Assembly (NCBI RefSeq): GCF_002381345.1
Contig: NZ_CP020660.1
Span: 682,001-746,000, forward strand
Length of the DNA: 64,000 bases
Direction: 5' to 3'
From: Candidatus Enterovibrio altilux
Lineage (GTDB): Bacteria > Pseudomonadota > Gammaproteobacteria > Enterobacterales > Vibrionaceae
Shown here: one piece after another, positions 41,736 to 52,158 of the stretch
Layout of the letters: each line of letters starts with the position of its first letter
Numbering within the stretch: the stretch's first letter is position 1
Position numbers and translations under genes: made by a program
The notes under the pieces: generated by a model
What the model was told of the DNA's origin: nothing
Seen by the model: only the letters and a program-made list of their open reading frames with translations
The model's database searches: none

Positions 41736-42614
41736 ATGCAAGTAATCGCTGAAATTGCCTCAGTACGAGACCAAATCCTTCAATGGCGTCATGAGGGGCA
41801 ACGTATTGCGTTCGTTCCTACTATGGGACACCTTCACGATGGTCATCTGGCTCTTATCAAAAAAGCACTCGAAAACGCCAATGTAGTTGTTGTTAGTATT
41901 TTCGTCAATCCAATGCAATTCAATAATCCTGATGATTTAGCAGCTTACCCTCGTACCATTGATGAGGACATTAGCAAACTGAACATGGAAGGTGTTGCGG
42001 TTGTTTTCACACCAAGTATAGATATTATGTACCCTCAAGGCATAGACAACCACGTATTTGTTAGCGTTCCAAGCCTTTCTAACATTCTTGAAGGTGCATC
42101 ACGCCCGAATCATTTTAATGGCGTTGCTACTATTATTAGTAAGTTATTTAACATAATTCAACCAGACGTTGCTTTGTTTGGTGAAAAAGACTTTCAACAG
42201 CTTGCAGTGATAAACAAAATGGTTTTCGATTTGGCGCTACCAATTAGTATCATTGGCGTACAAACCGTACGTGAAATGGATGGTCTCGCCATAAGTAGTC
42301 GTAATTCTCGTTTAACTGTTGATGAACGCCAACGTGCGCCAGTACTTGCCAAAACACTGCGTTGGATTAGCAGCCAAATGCGTAGTGGTCGTAATAACTA
42401 CAGTGAGTTAGTGTTGGATGGTAATGACCAGTTACGTGCAGCAGGTCTAGAACCGGATGCAATTTTTATTCGTGATGCAATTACATTACAGCCAGTCACA
42501 GATCAGACGACGAAAGCCGTGATCCTTGCCTCAACTATTCTTGGTCAAGTACGTCTTATCGATAACTTAATCGTCGAATATACTATTCCTATGACTGATG
42601 ACAAGAAAGAATAA
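41736..42614 (+). CDS. panC: Pantothenate synthetase
   Basis: 292 residues. The nucleotide-binding motif [16 protein letters not shown] (HxGH type), [14 protein letters not shown], and the KMSKS-like region AISSRNSRL with [10 protein letters not shown] identify PanC. It joins pantoate and beta-alanine with ATP to make pantothenate, precursor of coenzyme A. With panB it shows that this step of the pathway is kept despite genome reduction. Confidence 0.97.
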   Translation: MQVIAEIASVRDQILQWRHEGQRIAFVPTMGHLHDGHLALIKKALENANVVVVSIFVNPMQFNNPDDLAAYPRTIDEDISKLNMEGVAVVFTPSIDIMYPQGIDNHVFVSVPSLSNILEGASRPNHFNGVATIISKLFNIIQPDVALFGEKDFQQLAVINKMVFDLALPISIIGVQTVREMDGLAISSRNSRLTVDERQRAPVLAKTLRWISSQMRSGRNNYSELVLDGNDQLRAAGLEPDAIFIRDAITLQPVTDQTTKAVILASTILGQVRLIDNLIVEYTIPMTDDKKE

Positions 42615-42730
42615 ATTTCAAACACTTCAATAGAACACTCTATGGAGAATAATTCTATTAAGTTGAATATTATAGTTCATAAACTTGCAAGACTTGATTT
42701 CAATGCTCTCTCAAAGTAAAGTTTCTTTAT
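42615..42730. other. Spacer after panC
   Basis: 116 bp. AATAGAA ... TTCTATT (42629-42660) is a weak 7-bp inverted repeat that could end the operon. No gene. Confidence 0.3.
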
Positions 42731-43990
42731 AATTTTATTTCCTCATTCAAATTCAAATTTAAATAGTAAACTACAACACAATTCATTATTTAATGATTAC
42801 TTGCGTTTTAAACATACTGAAACTTATCAGGTTATTTCACGCTTTGATGATTATGTAGCTTTCATCAATCTAAGCATTATAATCGATTAGACTCACTGTC
42901 CCTACCAGTCATTTTTTTGATTCAAACCATTGTTGTCTCTGCTAGGAAACGTTTATGGTAACCGGCTTTATTTCCTAAATAAGGAAACTCAGTTATTAAC
43001 CTATGCTCTAAACAACTAGGTTCACTTAAATATTCCTGTCTACAGATAAGCCTCAATACAAAACAACTCATTATGAGCAATATAATCAAGCTTTAATAAA
43101 TTATAACTCACTAATATACTGGATTGAAGAAGAACCCATGTAGCTACTAAATCAAACTAAGCAGGATAATCGTGAGGGATCTCATTACGATGACTTTGAT
43201 AGTTAAACGCATATCTTCAATGCCATTGAGAGATCTGCAAGAATTAATGAACTATGTTTTCACACTTGTTCAACTGCCGTTGTCATATTCTCACTATACG
43301 CGTATTAATAAGCGAGACAAAACGGTTAACGTCGCAGTCAAAACGAAAATTAAAGGAACGATCCAGCATTAACCTATTTATTCTACAGGACTAAAAGTCA
43401 CGGTGAAGATGAATAAAAAGTACAAAATAAGGCATTAATGGTAAACGGCGAGTCTGGTGCAAGTTACATTTAGCGGTAGATGTAAATGCGTATGTAATGA
43501 TTGCTGCTAAATTAAATACGTCAAATATGACTGACGGTGAAGTGCTATTTAATTTACTTAAACAAGCACACGGCAAAGTCAATGAAATATCAGGCGAGAG
43601 TGCTTAAAATACCAGACAATACTACGAAACCGGTTGTATTACATAAGTGGTGCCATTCATCCCACCAAAAAAAGGAACAACTCCTTAGGCAAAAGATCAT
43701 CCGTGTAATTTAGCAACCAGTGACCAAAATTATACGATTCAAGTCAGCATTGGAAAACAAAGTATAGTTACCATAAATGGTTCCTATCAAAAACAACAAT
43801 GTTTTGAATCAAAAAACTACTCGGAGGAACATTAAATCCAGGAAATTACCATGCTCAGATTGACGAACTCTACGCCAGGATAAAAGCATTCAATAAGCTA
43901 ACCAGGCTAAGTATGCCTGAAACGCAAGTAAGCATCTAAAAGTTAATAGTATTGGGATTTGTTATCTGAACTTGCATTATAAACAAAGCC
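42731..43990 (+). mobile_element. Decayed compound IS element, best-preserved layout
   Basis: An inverted 3' arm (42731-42962) ends ATGGTAACC and is followed at once by GGCTTTATTTCC, the 5' terminal repeat of a plus-strand IS that runs to AAACAAAGCC at 43990. The total is about 1.26 kb with both arms of about 230 bp. This copy best shows the full fold-back architecture. The transposase is still broken by stops. Confidence 0.85.
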
Positions 43991-44111
43991 TACTGGACGT
44001 CAAATTTATGTCTTTGACTTTCAGCTTAAAAATTTTTTATAGTCTATCGTGTGACCCTAATTATGAAGAAATTAAGCATCTTCTATGCTTACCAGTGTAA
44101 CACTATAAAAT

Positions 44112-46664
44112 TTAGCGAGACGCATACTGTGTTATTTCGGTACCGGTATTCGTGTTGCGTTGCCAAGGGCCACTTTTATAAGGAATAACCTGCGCTTTAC
44201 CATTATCATGATACACAATATCATAAAATTGAGGTAAATTGAAGTTCACGACTTGTCCGGTAAAAAATACTTTAGCTTGGGATGAAGTATAAAAGCGATT
44301 CACACTTTGTACCATCTCATCTTTAACGCCACTGAACTGGCGATAGACCTCCACTCGATTATTCTCATCTAGCACGTAAACATTGAATCCTTGATTACAA
44401 TCTTCAAAGAAAAATTGAATTAATCCCTCGCTCGCATAGGCATCAACCACTTCTGGAGGATGTATCTCTCCGTCTTTATCTAACACAATAATTGGTGAAC
44501 CATGAATTTTATTGGTGGAAATAGAACGATAGAAATCAACCGAATTCTCTAGTTTTTGCACCGAAACACCTCGACGTTCAAAAAAAAGTCCGAAGGTTTG
44601 ATTTGCAATACAAATAGCTTTAAAGCGACGGCATGTTTCATGATCGACAGGTTTCAAACGTATATCTATGCATTCAGCTACCAGCTGATACACTAAATTA
44701 CGGATCAATCCACGCATTTTACCAGCATAACAAAATACATCGACCGATTCTGGAGGAATCGCATCTTGATGCATTTTACCTAACAAGGCTCTTAGCAAAT
44801 CCAACATAGCATTTTGACCCTTGAAATTCAGGGTTCGCACTTCGTTCCAACTGTTACGGTAAACTAAATCAATACTCCCTACTAAACATTGCTGTTCAGA
44901 CCCGTAACTAAAAATATTAGTATTTTTAAAATCAAACCGTGTTATAGATTGTTTCAGTTCAAAGGTTGGATCTTGATCAAGATTTATAAACAGCGCCAAT
45001 TTATGAATTTCGCATGGACTTGATAATGCTTGCAATGATGGGTTAGGGCGGCGAACCGGAAAGGTATTACGCATATCATTCACAAATTGATATAATTTAT
45101 TAGTATCAATATTGCTGGAACGCACCACCGAATGCAGACACGTTGACACCGTCAGCAGGCCATTAAAATACGCCCACGCCACCAACTTCGATAGATAACT
45201 GTTATGCTCAAGCGGAGAGCAACCAATGATGGCCTCAGGCTTCAACGATTGCTTATACAAGTACCATCCCGCAGGGTTAGTCCGATTTTCTAGCACCTGG
45301 ATCAACGTCAAGTTAGGCTCATGCAAATCTAGAGACAATTGTGGGTTAAGTAATGTCACTTTACCCGGCAATACCTCAAACGCAGCATAAAGCTTACGCG
45401 CCAGAATACTAATATCTTCTGGACTAATAGCAGAAGTAATGTCATTATGACGCGCAAAACAAATCAAATTTTGATAACTCAACATAAGTGCTTCGAGCAA
45501 CTCATTGTGCGCTTCTTTAACTTCTTCAACTTTCCAATTACGGCAATTATCCAAATGCGCAACATAATCTTGGCTCCAACCCCATTCATGAACTAGCATG
45601 CAAAGCACTTCACGACGCCAAGGCACAGAGCCAGATTCCGACTCCTGAGTCAACTTTTCATGAGTTTTTAAATAGAAACAACGACGCACCAAATCTAAAC
45701 GACGGAAGTCATTGATACACTCTAAATAGCGCGTTACTTTTTTTAACATTAAATAGTAGGCATCAGATTGATAGGCATCCACCATACCAGAGAAGAAATG
45801 ACGTTTCCTATCCACGCTTAAAAACTGTGTTTTTGGGTATTCCCATGAGTAAGCTTCAAGCAAAATAGCTTTAAGAACAGATTTATAAGGTGAATCTATG
45901 CTTTTATAGAGCTGCCATAAACTTGAACCAAAGTACTCTTCAGCAGGAATAGATGGTAGTCCGCCGAAATCTATCCAGTCGTCACGACAAATTGCACCGC
46001 TGGTGATCATCTTTCCAGTATAAGCTTCATAGCAATCTTCCATTTCTGGTGGTACCAGATACCACAGTAACTGCTGGCCGGCTAAATGAAGAGCTGAACG
46101 GTAAAACTCATCAAGTAAAAGGTAATGTTGACTAGACCCACAGTTATCAGAGGTCATTTTTTGTGCTAAATTTTGGCGAAAACGCTGTTCACACATTACA
46201 AAGAAGTTAACTTCAATGCCTTGAGTCATAGCCCAATCAGAAATTAGTGCACACTTACTATCGAGCATTGCCCGTTGGTCTGCACTTACCCATTGCTGGA
46301 CACAAACCCAAATATCAAGATCGCTAGACAGGCTTTGACCCATCGACGCAGTACTGCCCATGGAAAACAGACCTTTGATAGGACAATCGGAAGACTCGTT
46401 TTTTTCAGGAGCAGAACTATCAATCGCTAACGAACATTCGTTGACAAAACGGCGTTGAAAGTCAGAAAGCGAAAAGTTAGAAATTCCATGGATGACATTG
46501 GGCTCCAAATAACCAGACATGGCCGGATGGTTAAAGTGCAGCAAGACAGGCAATACATCAAACACATTCATGGCCTGCGAATGCATAGCACTTCGTGCGC
46601 GTTCCAACCTTACGTGGTTGGAAGAATTAAGGCGCTCTATTTGCCGATCAACATAGTTTTGCAA
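44112..46664 (-). CDS. cyaA: Adenylate cyclase, class I
   Basis: 850 residues (848 in E. coli). The proposed start is TTG at 46664: QNYVDRQIERL aligns with the MQAY... start of Vibrio CyaA, and E. coli cyaA also starts at UUG; an ATG nine bases upstream overlaps the likely ribosome site. The nucleotidyltransferase motif FSMGSTASMGQSLSSDLDIW lies at about 103-120; the long C-terminal regulatory domain is complete. It makes cAMP from ATP and signals through CRP. It is divergent from hemC across IS debris, as cyaA and hemC are in Vibrio and E. coli. Confidence 0.96.
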   Translation of the reverse strand: MQNYVDRQIERLNSSNHVRLERARSAMHSQAMNVFDVLPVLLHFNHPAMSGYLEPNVIHGISNFSLSDFQRRFVNECSLAIDSSAPEKNESSDCPIKGLFSMGSTASMGQSLSSDLDIWVCVQQWVSADQRAMLDSKCALISDWAMTQGIEVNFFVMCEQRFRQNLAQKMTSDNCGSSQHYLLLDEFYRSALHLAGQQLLWYLVPPEMEDCYEAYTGKMITSGAICRDDWIDFGGLPSIPAEEYFGSSLWQLYKSIDSPYKSVLKAILLEAYSWEYPKTQFLSVDRKRHFFSGMVDAYQSDAYYLMLKKVTRYLECINDFRRLDLVRRCFYLKTHEKLTQESESGSVPWRREVLCMLVHEWGWSQDYVAHLDNCRNWKVEEVKEAHNELLEALMLSYQNLICFARHNDITSAISPEDISILARKLYAAFEVLPGKVTLLNPQLSLDLHEPNLTLIQVLENRTNPAGWYLYKQSLKPEAIIGCSPLEHNSYLSKLVAWAYFNGLLTVSTCLHSVVRSSNIDTNKLYQFVNDMRNTFPVRRPNPSLQALSSPCEIHKLALFINLDQDPTFELKQSITRFDFKNTNIFSYGSEQQCLVGSIDLVYRNSWNEVRTLNFKGQNAMLDLLRALLGKMHQDAIPPESVDVFCYAGKMRGLIRNLVYQLVAECIDIRLKPVDHETCRRFKAICIANQTFGLFFERRGVSVQKLENSVDFYRSISTNKIHGSPIIVLDKDGEIHPPEVVDAYASEGLIQFFFEDCNQGFNVYVLDENNRVEVYRQFSGVKDEMVQSVNRFYTSSQAKVFFTGQVVNFNLPQFYDIVYHDNGKAQVIPYKSGPWQRNTNTGTEITQYASR

Positions 46665-46955
46665 GATAAACATCCAAAGTTGCCGACATCCAAGTCAACG
46701 TAGCTAAACCGATAACTAATAACATCGGTACCCATGGATAAAAACGTGAGCAATTTAACAGTTTTTTTTGGAACGTAAAGCAAACAAAACGTATTATTTT
46801 TTATAGTATCGTTCATTTTATGAACAAAATAATGAAATAAATACTTTTTGTTTAAAATTTAATCAAAAAAATAAGTTATATAGTATTCACTTATGAATCA
46901 GATTCAAAAAACAGATCTTCATCACACAAGCATAGCCCATACTACCTCATTGTGC
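46665..46955 (-). promoter_or_regulatory. cyaA promoter region
   Basis: About 290 bp. GTTCATTTTATGAAC (46811-46825) is a perfect 6-bp inverted repeat with a three-base centre and could be an operator. A clear CRP site (TGTGA-N6-TCACA), which regulates cyaA in E. coli, is not seen. Confidence 0.35.
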
Positions 46956-47608
46956 GGTTTTCTTTCTTAATTTGAGTTCAAATAGCCAACCTCAACACAA
47001 TTAATTATTAGATACTCACTTTCATTTTAAGCATGCCTAACTCAGTCAACTTATTTAACCCTTTCATCATTACGGAAATGTCACCAATTTGGACATTGTA
47101 ATTCCTTAGGCTCAATGTTCCTCTAATAGGTTTCTTAGTTTGAAACATAGCCGTCTCTGATATGGAACATGCACAGGAACCAGTCCTCCTTTTCCAGTGT
47201 TGGTTTGAACTGTATAACTTCTGGTAACTGACTACTAAATTAAGCAGATAATCTCGTTTTCAAAAAATTGCTCCTTTTCTTAGTGGAATGATTTAAATCG
47301 CTCATTTAATACAGCCAGTTTCGTCACATTATCTGGTCGTATTAAATGGGCGGTTCAAATTAACTTTGGAAAACGAGGACTGGTTCCTGTACATGTTCCA
47401 TATCAGAGACAGCTATGTTTCGAGTTAAAAAACCACTGGGGGATGACATTGAGTCTAGTAGATGATAATACTTAGATTGGTGACACATCAGCAATGACAC
47501 AAACGTTAATAAGCTAGCAGGACTAGAGATATCTAAAATAAAAGCGTTCATCTGATTGTTCATTATGTTGGGATTTACTATTTGCACTGGAATCAAAAAC
47601 AAAGCCGC
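46956..47608 (-). mobile_element. Internally deleted IS with long inverted arms
   Basis: A minus-oriented 3' part (46956 to about 47346) meets a plus-oriented 3' part (about 47348 to 47608, ending AAAAACAAAGCC). This leaves an inverted repeat of about 260 bp and no 5' end or transposase. Both arms carry the same unusual sequence (GGTTCC-TGTACATG / CATGCACAGGAACC) where other copies have GGTTACCATAAACG. Confidence 0.8.
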
Positions 47609-47949
47609 ATGGCAACAATAGTTAAGCACGTTTAAAAACAGAATTAATAAATCTTTGCAGCCTCTCAATAGCATTGATAATATATGGTTGACCATGAGAG
47701 CCATTATAATGGTTCAATCACTCAATAAACGAGGTATCTCATAATTACTCTTCTTAATTTAATGCCATCGCCGAATAGCTTCTTCATCAATCCAGAGTGT
47801 TAGTGAGCCACGGTTGATTAAAATTTGAGTATGCTGCTTTCAATTAGTTATTTTGTAGCAAAACTTATCCATATACTTAAATCTTTAGATAAACCTAGCG
47901 GTTTCAAACGTAGGTTGACAATTAAGTTTCCTGATTGAGGAAACACAAC
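47609..47949 (-). mobile_element. 5' fragment of an IS copy upstream of hemC
   Basis: About 340 bp in minus orientation covering the 5' third of the IS, ending at a terminal repeat (GATTGAGGAAACACAAC). It ends where the hemC promoter region begins. Confidence 0.75.
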
Positions 47950-47981
47950 TTGACTCCATACGTTTTACACATCGCTATAAT
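47950..47981 (+). promoter_or_regulatory. Possible hemC promoter at the IS edge
   Basis: TTGACT (47950-47955) and TATAAT (47976-47981), spacer 20 bases, longer than ideal. The -35 lies at the very end of the IS fragment, so the element may contribute part of the promoter. Confidence 0.35.
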
Positions 47982-48046
47982 CTGCGATTATCCAGTATTG
48001 AGAATCGATGATACGATTAACTTAATAGATACAATTGGATACAATA

Positions 48047-48982
48047 ATGAACTCAATGCCTATTCGTATAGCAACACGACAAAGCCCTCTCGCACTCTGG
48101 CAGGCGAAACATGTAAAAACCGCACTGAAATCAACTCATAGTGATTTGGTGGTTGCATTAGTCCCCGTAGTCACCAAGGGTGACATTATCCTTGATACTC
48201 CATTGGCTACAATCGGTGGTAAAGGATTATTCGTAAAAGAGCTTGAGCAAGCCATGCTAGACGGTTATGCTGACATCGCAGTGCACTCAATGAAAGATGT
48301 ACCCGTAGAGTTTCCTAAAGGTTTAGGTCTCGTCACTATTTGCGAACGGGGTGACCCACGTGATGCATTTATTTCAAATATCTATGCGAATATTAGTGAT
48401 TTGCCCCAAGGCGCAGTTATCGGGACGTCCAGCTTACGTCGTCAGTGCCAGCTGCGTCAAATGCGCCCCGATCTTGTCATCAAAAATTTACGGGGCAACG
48501 TAGGAACTCGTCTGACTAAATTGGATAACGGCGAATACGACGCTATCATCCTTGCAGCCGCAGGTTTAAAACGTTTGAACCTACATGACCGCATTCGCAC
48601 AGCAATCGAGCCTGAAGAAATGTTGCCCGCGGTTGGTCAGGGCGCAGTTGGTATTGAATGCCGCTTAAATGACAAACGCATTCGTACTTTACTAGAGCCA
48701 TTGTCTGATGCCACTACAACTTACCGTGTGTTGTGTGAACGTGCTATGAATAATCGTCTTCAAGGTGGCTGTCAGGTACCTATTGGTAGTTATGCGATCG
48801 TACAAGCTAATCAACTTTACCTCCGCGCATTTGTTGGTGAACCTGATGGCAGCGAAATCATTCATGGTGAAGTCACTGGCCCACTAGAAAAAGCGGAAGA
48901 ACTTGGAACATGCCTTGCAGAACAGTTACTCGAAGCAGGTGCGCGTACGATTTTAAAAAAATTTTATCAGGCCGAAATATGA
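48047..48982 (+). CDS. hemC: Hydroxymethylbilane synthase (porphobilinogen deaminase)
   Basis: 311 residues from the ATG at 48047 ([20 protein letters not shown]); GGA lies seven bases upstream. A TTG 12 bases earlier is possible but not supported by the family. The dipyrromethane cofactor cysteine is C242 in [13 protein letters not shown], the same number as in E. coli; other motifs are VHSMKDVP and GTSSLRRQ. It builds the linear tetrapyrrole for haem and sirohaem. It overlaps hemD by four bases. Confidence 0.97.
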   Translation: MNSMPIRIATRQSPLALWQAKHVKTALKSTHSDLVVALVPVVTKGDIILDTPLATIGGKGLFVKELEQAMLDGYADIAVHSMKDVPVEFPKGLGLVTICERGDPRDAFISNIYANISDLPQGAVIGTSSLRRQCQLRQMRPDLVIKNLRGNVGTRLTKLDNGEYDAIILAAAGLKRLNLHDRIRTAIEPEEMLPAVGQGAVGIECRLNDKRIRTLLEPLSDATTTYRVLCERAMNNRLQGGCQVPIGSYAIVQANQLYLRAFVGEPDGSEIIHGEVTGPLEKAEELGTCLAEQLLEAGARTILKKFYQAEI

Positions 48983-49752
48983 TTGTACTGATTGTTAGAC
49001 CCGCTCCTTCATGCTTTGAACTAGTTAATTCTCTCAACCAAGCAGGCATAAAGGCACAACCCGCGCCTTTATTGTCTTTTTCTGAGGGCCGAGATTTACC
49101 CACCCTTTCTGCAACATTACAAGCTCTTCCTAAAAGTAGCATTGTTGTAGCTATAAGCCCTCGTGCGGTAGTTTACGCCATAAGCTATTTACGCGACCTC
49201 AAGATATCTTGGCGCATTGATTTGCATTACGTGGCGATAGGTAAAAAGACCGCAATCACGTGGCAAGAAGAAAGTGATGTGCACGCATATCAACCGCCCC
49301 TAGAAGATAGCGAAAGCATTTTAAGTATGCCACTATTTTCCGATCCTAATTCTTTGTCAGTGCTGATCTTACGTGGCAATGGTGGACGAGCATTATTAGG
49401 TGATACGCTTCAATCAAATGGTGCTCACATCCACTATCTTGAAGCGTATCAAAGACACTGGCAAAGTGACAATTTATCATTTCTTGCCAGTCAATGGAGA
49501 AAGCAAAACATCGATACCCTTGTTATAACCAGTGGCGGGCAACTAACATTTTTGTGCCAGACAATCTCAGAGTGTAACCAGCAATGGTTGCGCCAATGCC
49601 ATATACTGGTGCCTAGCAAACGGATTTATAATCAAGCAATTGACCTTGGTTTTCATAATATTATTTGTGTAAATAGTGCCTCTAATAGCACGATATTTCA
49701 CATTTTATGCAAGATGAATAACTCGAGACATTCTTATGACAGACAAGAATAA
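48979..49752 (+). CDS. hemD: Uroporphyrinogen-III synthase
   Basis: 257 residues from the ATG at 48979 ([20 protein letters not shown]), overlapping hemC by ATGA. Family features, always weak in sequence, are the N-terminal LIVRP, the central [10 protein letters not shown], and LTFLCQTI near the end. It closes and inverts ring D of hydroxymethylbilane. Position in hemCDXY makes the call secure. It overlaps hemX by 17 bases. Confidence 0.94.
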   Translation: MIVLIVRPAPSCFELVNSLNQAGIKAQPAPLLSFSEGRDLPTLSATLQALPKSSIVVAISPRAVVYAISYLRDLKISWRIDLHYVAIGKKTAITWQEESDVHAYQPPLEDSESILSMPLFSDPNSLSVLILRGNGGRALLGDTLQSNGAHIHYLEAYQRHWQSDNLSFLASQWRKQNIDTLVITSGGQLTFLCQTISECNQQWLRQCHILVPSKRIYNQAIDLGFHNIICVNSASNSTIFHILCKMNNSRHSYDRQE

Positions 49753-50953
49753 AACATTAGGTACAGATAAAGACACATCACCGCCAGCATCCTCAATAGA
49801 CAAGGAGCCGATAGCTGTGTCGAGCACAACAGCCAAGAAATCGTTTAATGCCTCAACCTCATCCGGCAAAGCTTCTTCATGCTCTGCTTCTAAATCAACA
49901 AAACCAACTCAAACAGAAAAACACATTGGCAATAAACTCACGACGGTTGCCCTTATTTTGGCAATCATGCTCAATGTCGGCCTTTATTATTACAATTATC
50001 AGCATTCCAAACAATACAGTGGTGAGATTTTTGCACTAACAACGCAGGTGGAAGCATTAAAAACTACATTAACTGATAACAAACAACAGAATCAAAATGC
50101 GCTGCAAAGTGTAACTCAAAACACACAAGTGCTGATTAACCAGCAGAATCAAACAATCCTCAGTCTTCAATTCGCTTTAGCTGACATGCAAGGTCGTCAA
50201 CCTAATGACTGGTTATTAGCCGAAGCGGAACATTTAGTGAACCAAGCAGGCCATCAATTATGGCTCCTGCACGATGTATTAACTGCAATAATCTTGATGG
50301 AAACCGCAGATCAGAGAATTGCAACACTTAATGACCCATCTTTAACGTCAATCCGTCAAGCCATAACGAAAGACATCATGCAACTTAAAACCGTTAAGCA
50401 TATTGATCGCGATGGTATTGTGCTACGCCTCAATAGCCTTCAACAAGAAGTGGACAAACTACCTTTAATAAATATGCCTAAGGCCGCAGCAGTAGGACTG
50501 CAAACAGTCTCAACGGACGTAAATGATTGGGCACAAAATTTCAAAATATCTATAAATAATTTCGTTAGTCAATTCATTACTTACCACAAACGTGATGGCA
50601 ATATTGTACCTTTGTTAACATCTGCACAAACTTTTTATTTACAAGAAAATTTAAAAACAAAACTCGATCAGGCTATTACTGCCGTGTACCGTGAAAACAG
50701 TCACCTTTATTCTGAATCAATTAATACAGCAAAAGCATGGGTTGAGCGTTTTTACAATCAAGATATAAAATTGACAGCAGCTTTTTTAACAACTCTAACA
50801 CACTTAGGTGAACAAACTATCTCGGTGAATTATCCTAAAGTTCTGCACAGTCAAAAAATGATCAGTGAAATATTGGCTGATCGCCTACGACGCTATTTGC
50901 CACCATTGCCAGCTGAAAACAGCTCTACAGAGACACAACTAACCGAGGAGTAA
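49736..50953 (+). CDS. hemX: HemX, membrane protein of the hemCDXY operon
   Basis: 405 residues. A polar, Ser/Thr/Lys-rich cytoplasmic N-terminus (1-60) is followed by one membrane segment at about 65-82 (TTVALILAIMLNVGLYYY), a coiled coil (about 90-140) and a helical periplasmic domain with the family segment DWLLAEAEHLVNQAGHQLWL. Annotated in E. coli as a uroporphyrinogen-III methyltransferase-like protein, but no methyltransferase motif is seen here and its role is not established. Confidence 0.92.
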   Translation: MTDKNKTLGTDKDTSPPASSIDKEPIAVSSTTAKKSFNASTSSGKASSCSASKSTKPTQTEKHIGNKLTTVALILAIMLNVGLYYYNYQHSKQYSGEIFALTTQVEALKTTLTDNKQQNQNALQSVTQNTQVLINQQNQTILSLQFALADMQGRQPNDWLLAEAEHLVNQAGHQLWLLHDVLTAIILMETADQRIATLNDPSLTSIRQAITKDIMQLKTVKHIDRDGIVLRLNSLQQEVDKLPLINMPKAAAVGLQTVSTDVNDWAQNFKISINNFVSQFITYHKRDGNIVPLLTSAQTFYLQENLKTKLDQAITAVYRENSHLYSESINTAKAWVERFYNQDIKLTAAFLTTLTHLGEQTISVNYPKVLHSQKMISEILADRLRRYLPPLPAENSSTETQLTEE

Positions 50954-50958
50954 AGCCA

Positions 50959-52158
50959 ATGATAAAAATTTTTTTACTACTTATTTCACTGGTAACAGGC
51001 ATAATTTTCGGTTCAGATCTAGCAGGTAACCAAGGCTATGTCCTGTTCTCCGTAGCGAATCAAACCGTTGAGATGAGTTTTACCACACTAATCTTTCTCG
51101 TATTCTCGTTACTAATAGTACTGTTCTGGTTTGAATTTGTATTGCGTAAACTGTTTACGCTATCATACTCAGTTCAAAACTGGGTCTCTAGTCGTAAGTA
51201 CAAAAAAGCACGTAAACTGACTAATGATGGCTTAATGAAATTATTAGAAGGAGACTGGAAACAAGCTGAGAAACTGGTTATCAAAGGCGCATCACATAGT
51301 GATGCACCTTTGATAAATTACTTAGCAGCGGCAGAATCGGCGCAAGGTAGAGGGGATGTGGAAAGCCGTGATTGCTATTTACAGCAAGCCGCCACCTTTG
51401 ATTCAGACCATCTAGCAACGACTCTTACGCGCGTTAAACTACAATACCGTCAAGGGCAATACGAAGAAGCTCTCGCCAGCCTACAGGAACTAATTGACGA
51501 ACATCCTCACAATGCCATTCTACTTTCACTATTAAAAGATAGCTACTTACAACTGCAAGATTGGCAAGCGTTACTGCGACTATTACCAGCACTTAAACGT
51601 GTCAAAGCAATCACAAAAAAAGAAGCACATAGTCTAGAGATAAATGCTGAGTGCGGTTTAATGGCTTATATTGCTGCCCAAAAAGGCAGTGATGGTTTGT
51701 TAGCACACTGGCATAGTTTATCACGTGTAACACGTCAACAAACACCCTTAATTACCTGTTTAATCAAAGAACTTATCGCACGCCATGCAGACTCAGAGGC
51801 TTATGCAATTTTACGTAAAAATCTCAAAAAACAGCCAGATGAAAAACTGATTAGTCTAGTGCCTAAGCTCTCTCTACCTGATTATCATCCCGTAATTTTT
51901 AAGCTACAAGATTTGCTTAGATATAACGAAAACAACCCTGTTATTCACAGCATTCTTGGTCAGCTCTATTTTCGAGAAGGAAAATGGACAGATGCTCGTC
52001 AACATTTCGAGCGAGCATTAGCTGCTCGTCCTGACGTGACAGATTACGCATGGTTAGTCGATACGCTAGAGAAATTGAATGAATCAAGCATTGCAAACAG
52101 TGTATCACGTGAAGCCTTGAAATTAGCTCTGCCCGTTTCACCATTGTCGCCTTCATAG
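50959..52158 (+). CDS. hemY: HemY, TPR membrane protein of haem biosynthesis operon
   Basis: 399 residues (398 in E. coli). Two N-terminal membrane segments (about 2-21 and 42-62) contain the HemY_N region with GSDLAGNQGYVLFSVANQTV; TPR-like helices follow (for example VIHSILGQLYFREGKWTDAR). Thought to act late in haem metabolism; mechanism unknown. The stop TAG at 52156-52158 touches the first base of an IS copy, so the native end could have been trimmed by the insertion, although the length is normal. Confidence 0.93.
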   Translation: MIKIFLLLISLVTGIIFGSDLAGNQGYVLFSVANQTVEMSFTTLIFLVFSLLIVLFWFEFVLRKLFTLSYSVQNWVSSRKYKKARKLTNDGLMKLLEGDWKQAEKLVIKGASHSDAPLINYLAAAESAQGRGDVESRDCYLQQAATFDSDHLATTLTRVKLQYRQGQYEEALASLQELIDEHPHNAILLSLLKDSYLQLQDWQALLRLLPALKRVKAITKKEAHSLEINAECGLMAYIAAQKGSDGLLAHWHSLSRVTRQQTPLITCLIKELIARHADSEAYAILRKNLKKQPDEKLISLVPKLSLPDYHPVIFKLQDLLRYNENNPVIHSILGQLYFREGKWTDARQHFERALAARPDVTDYAWLVDTLEKLNESSIANSVSREALKLALPVSPLSPS

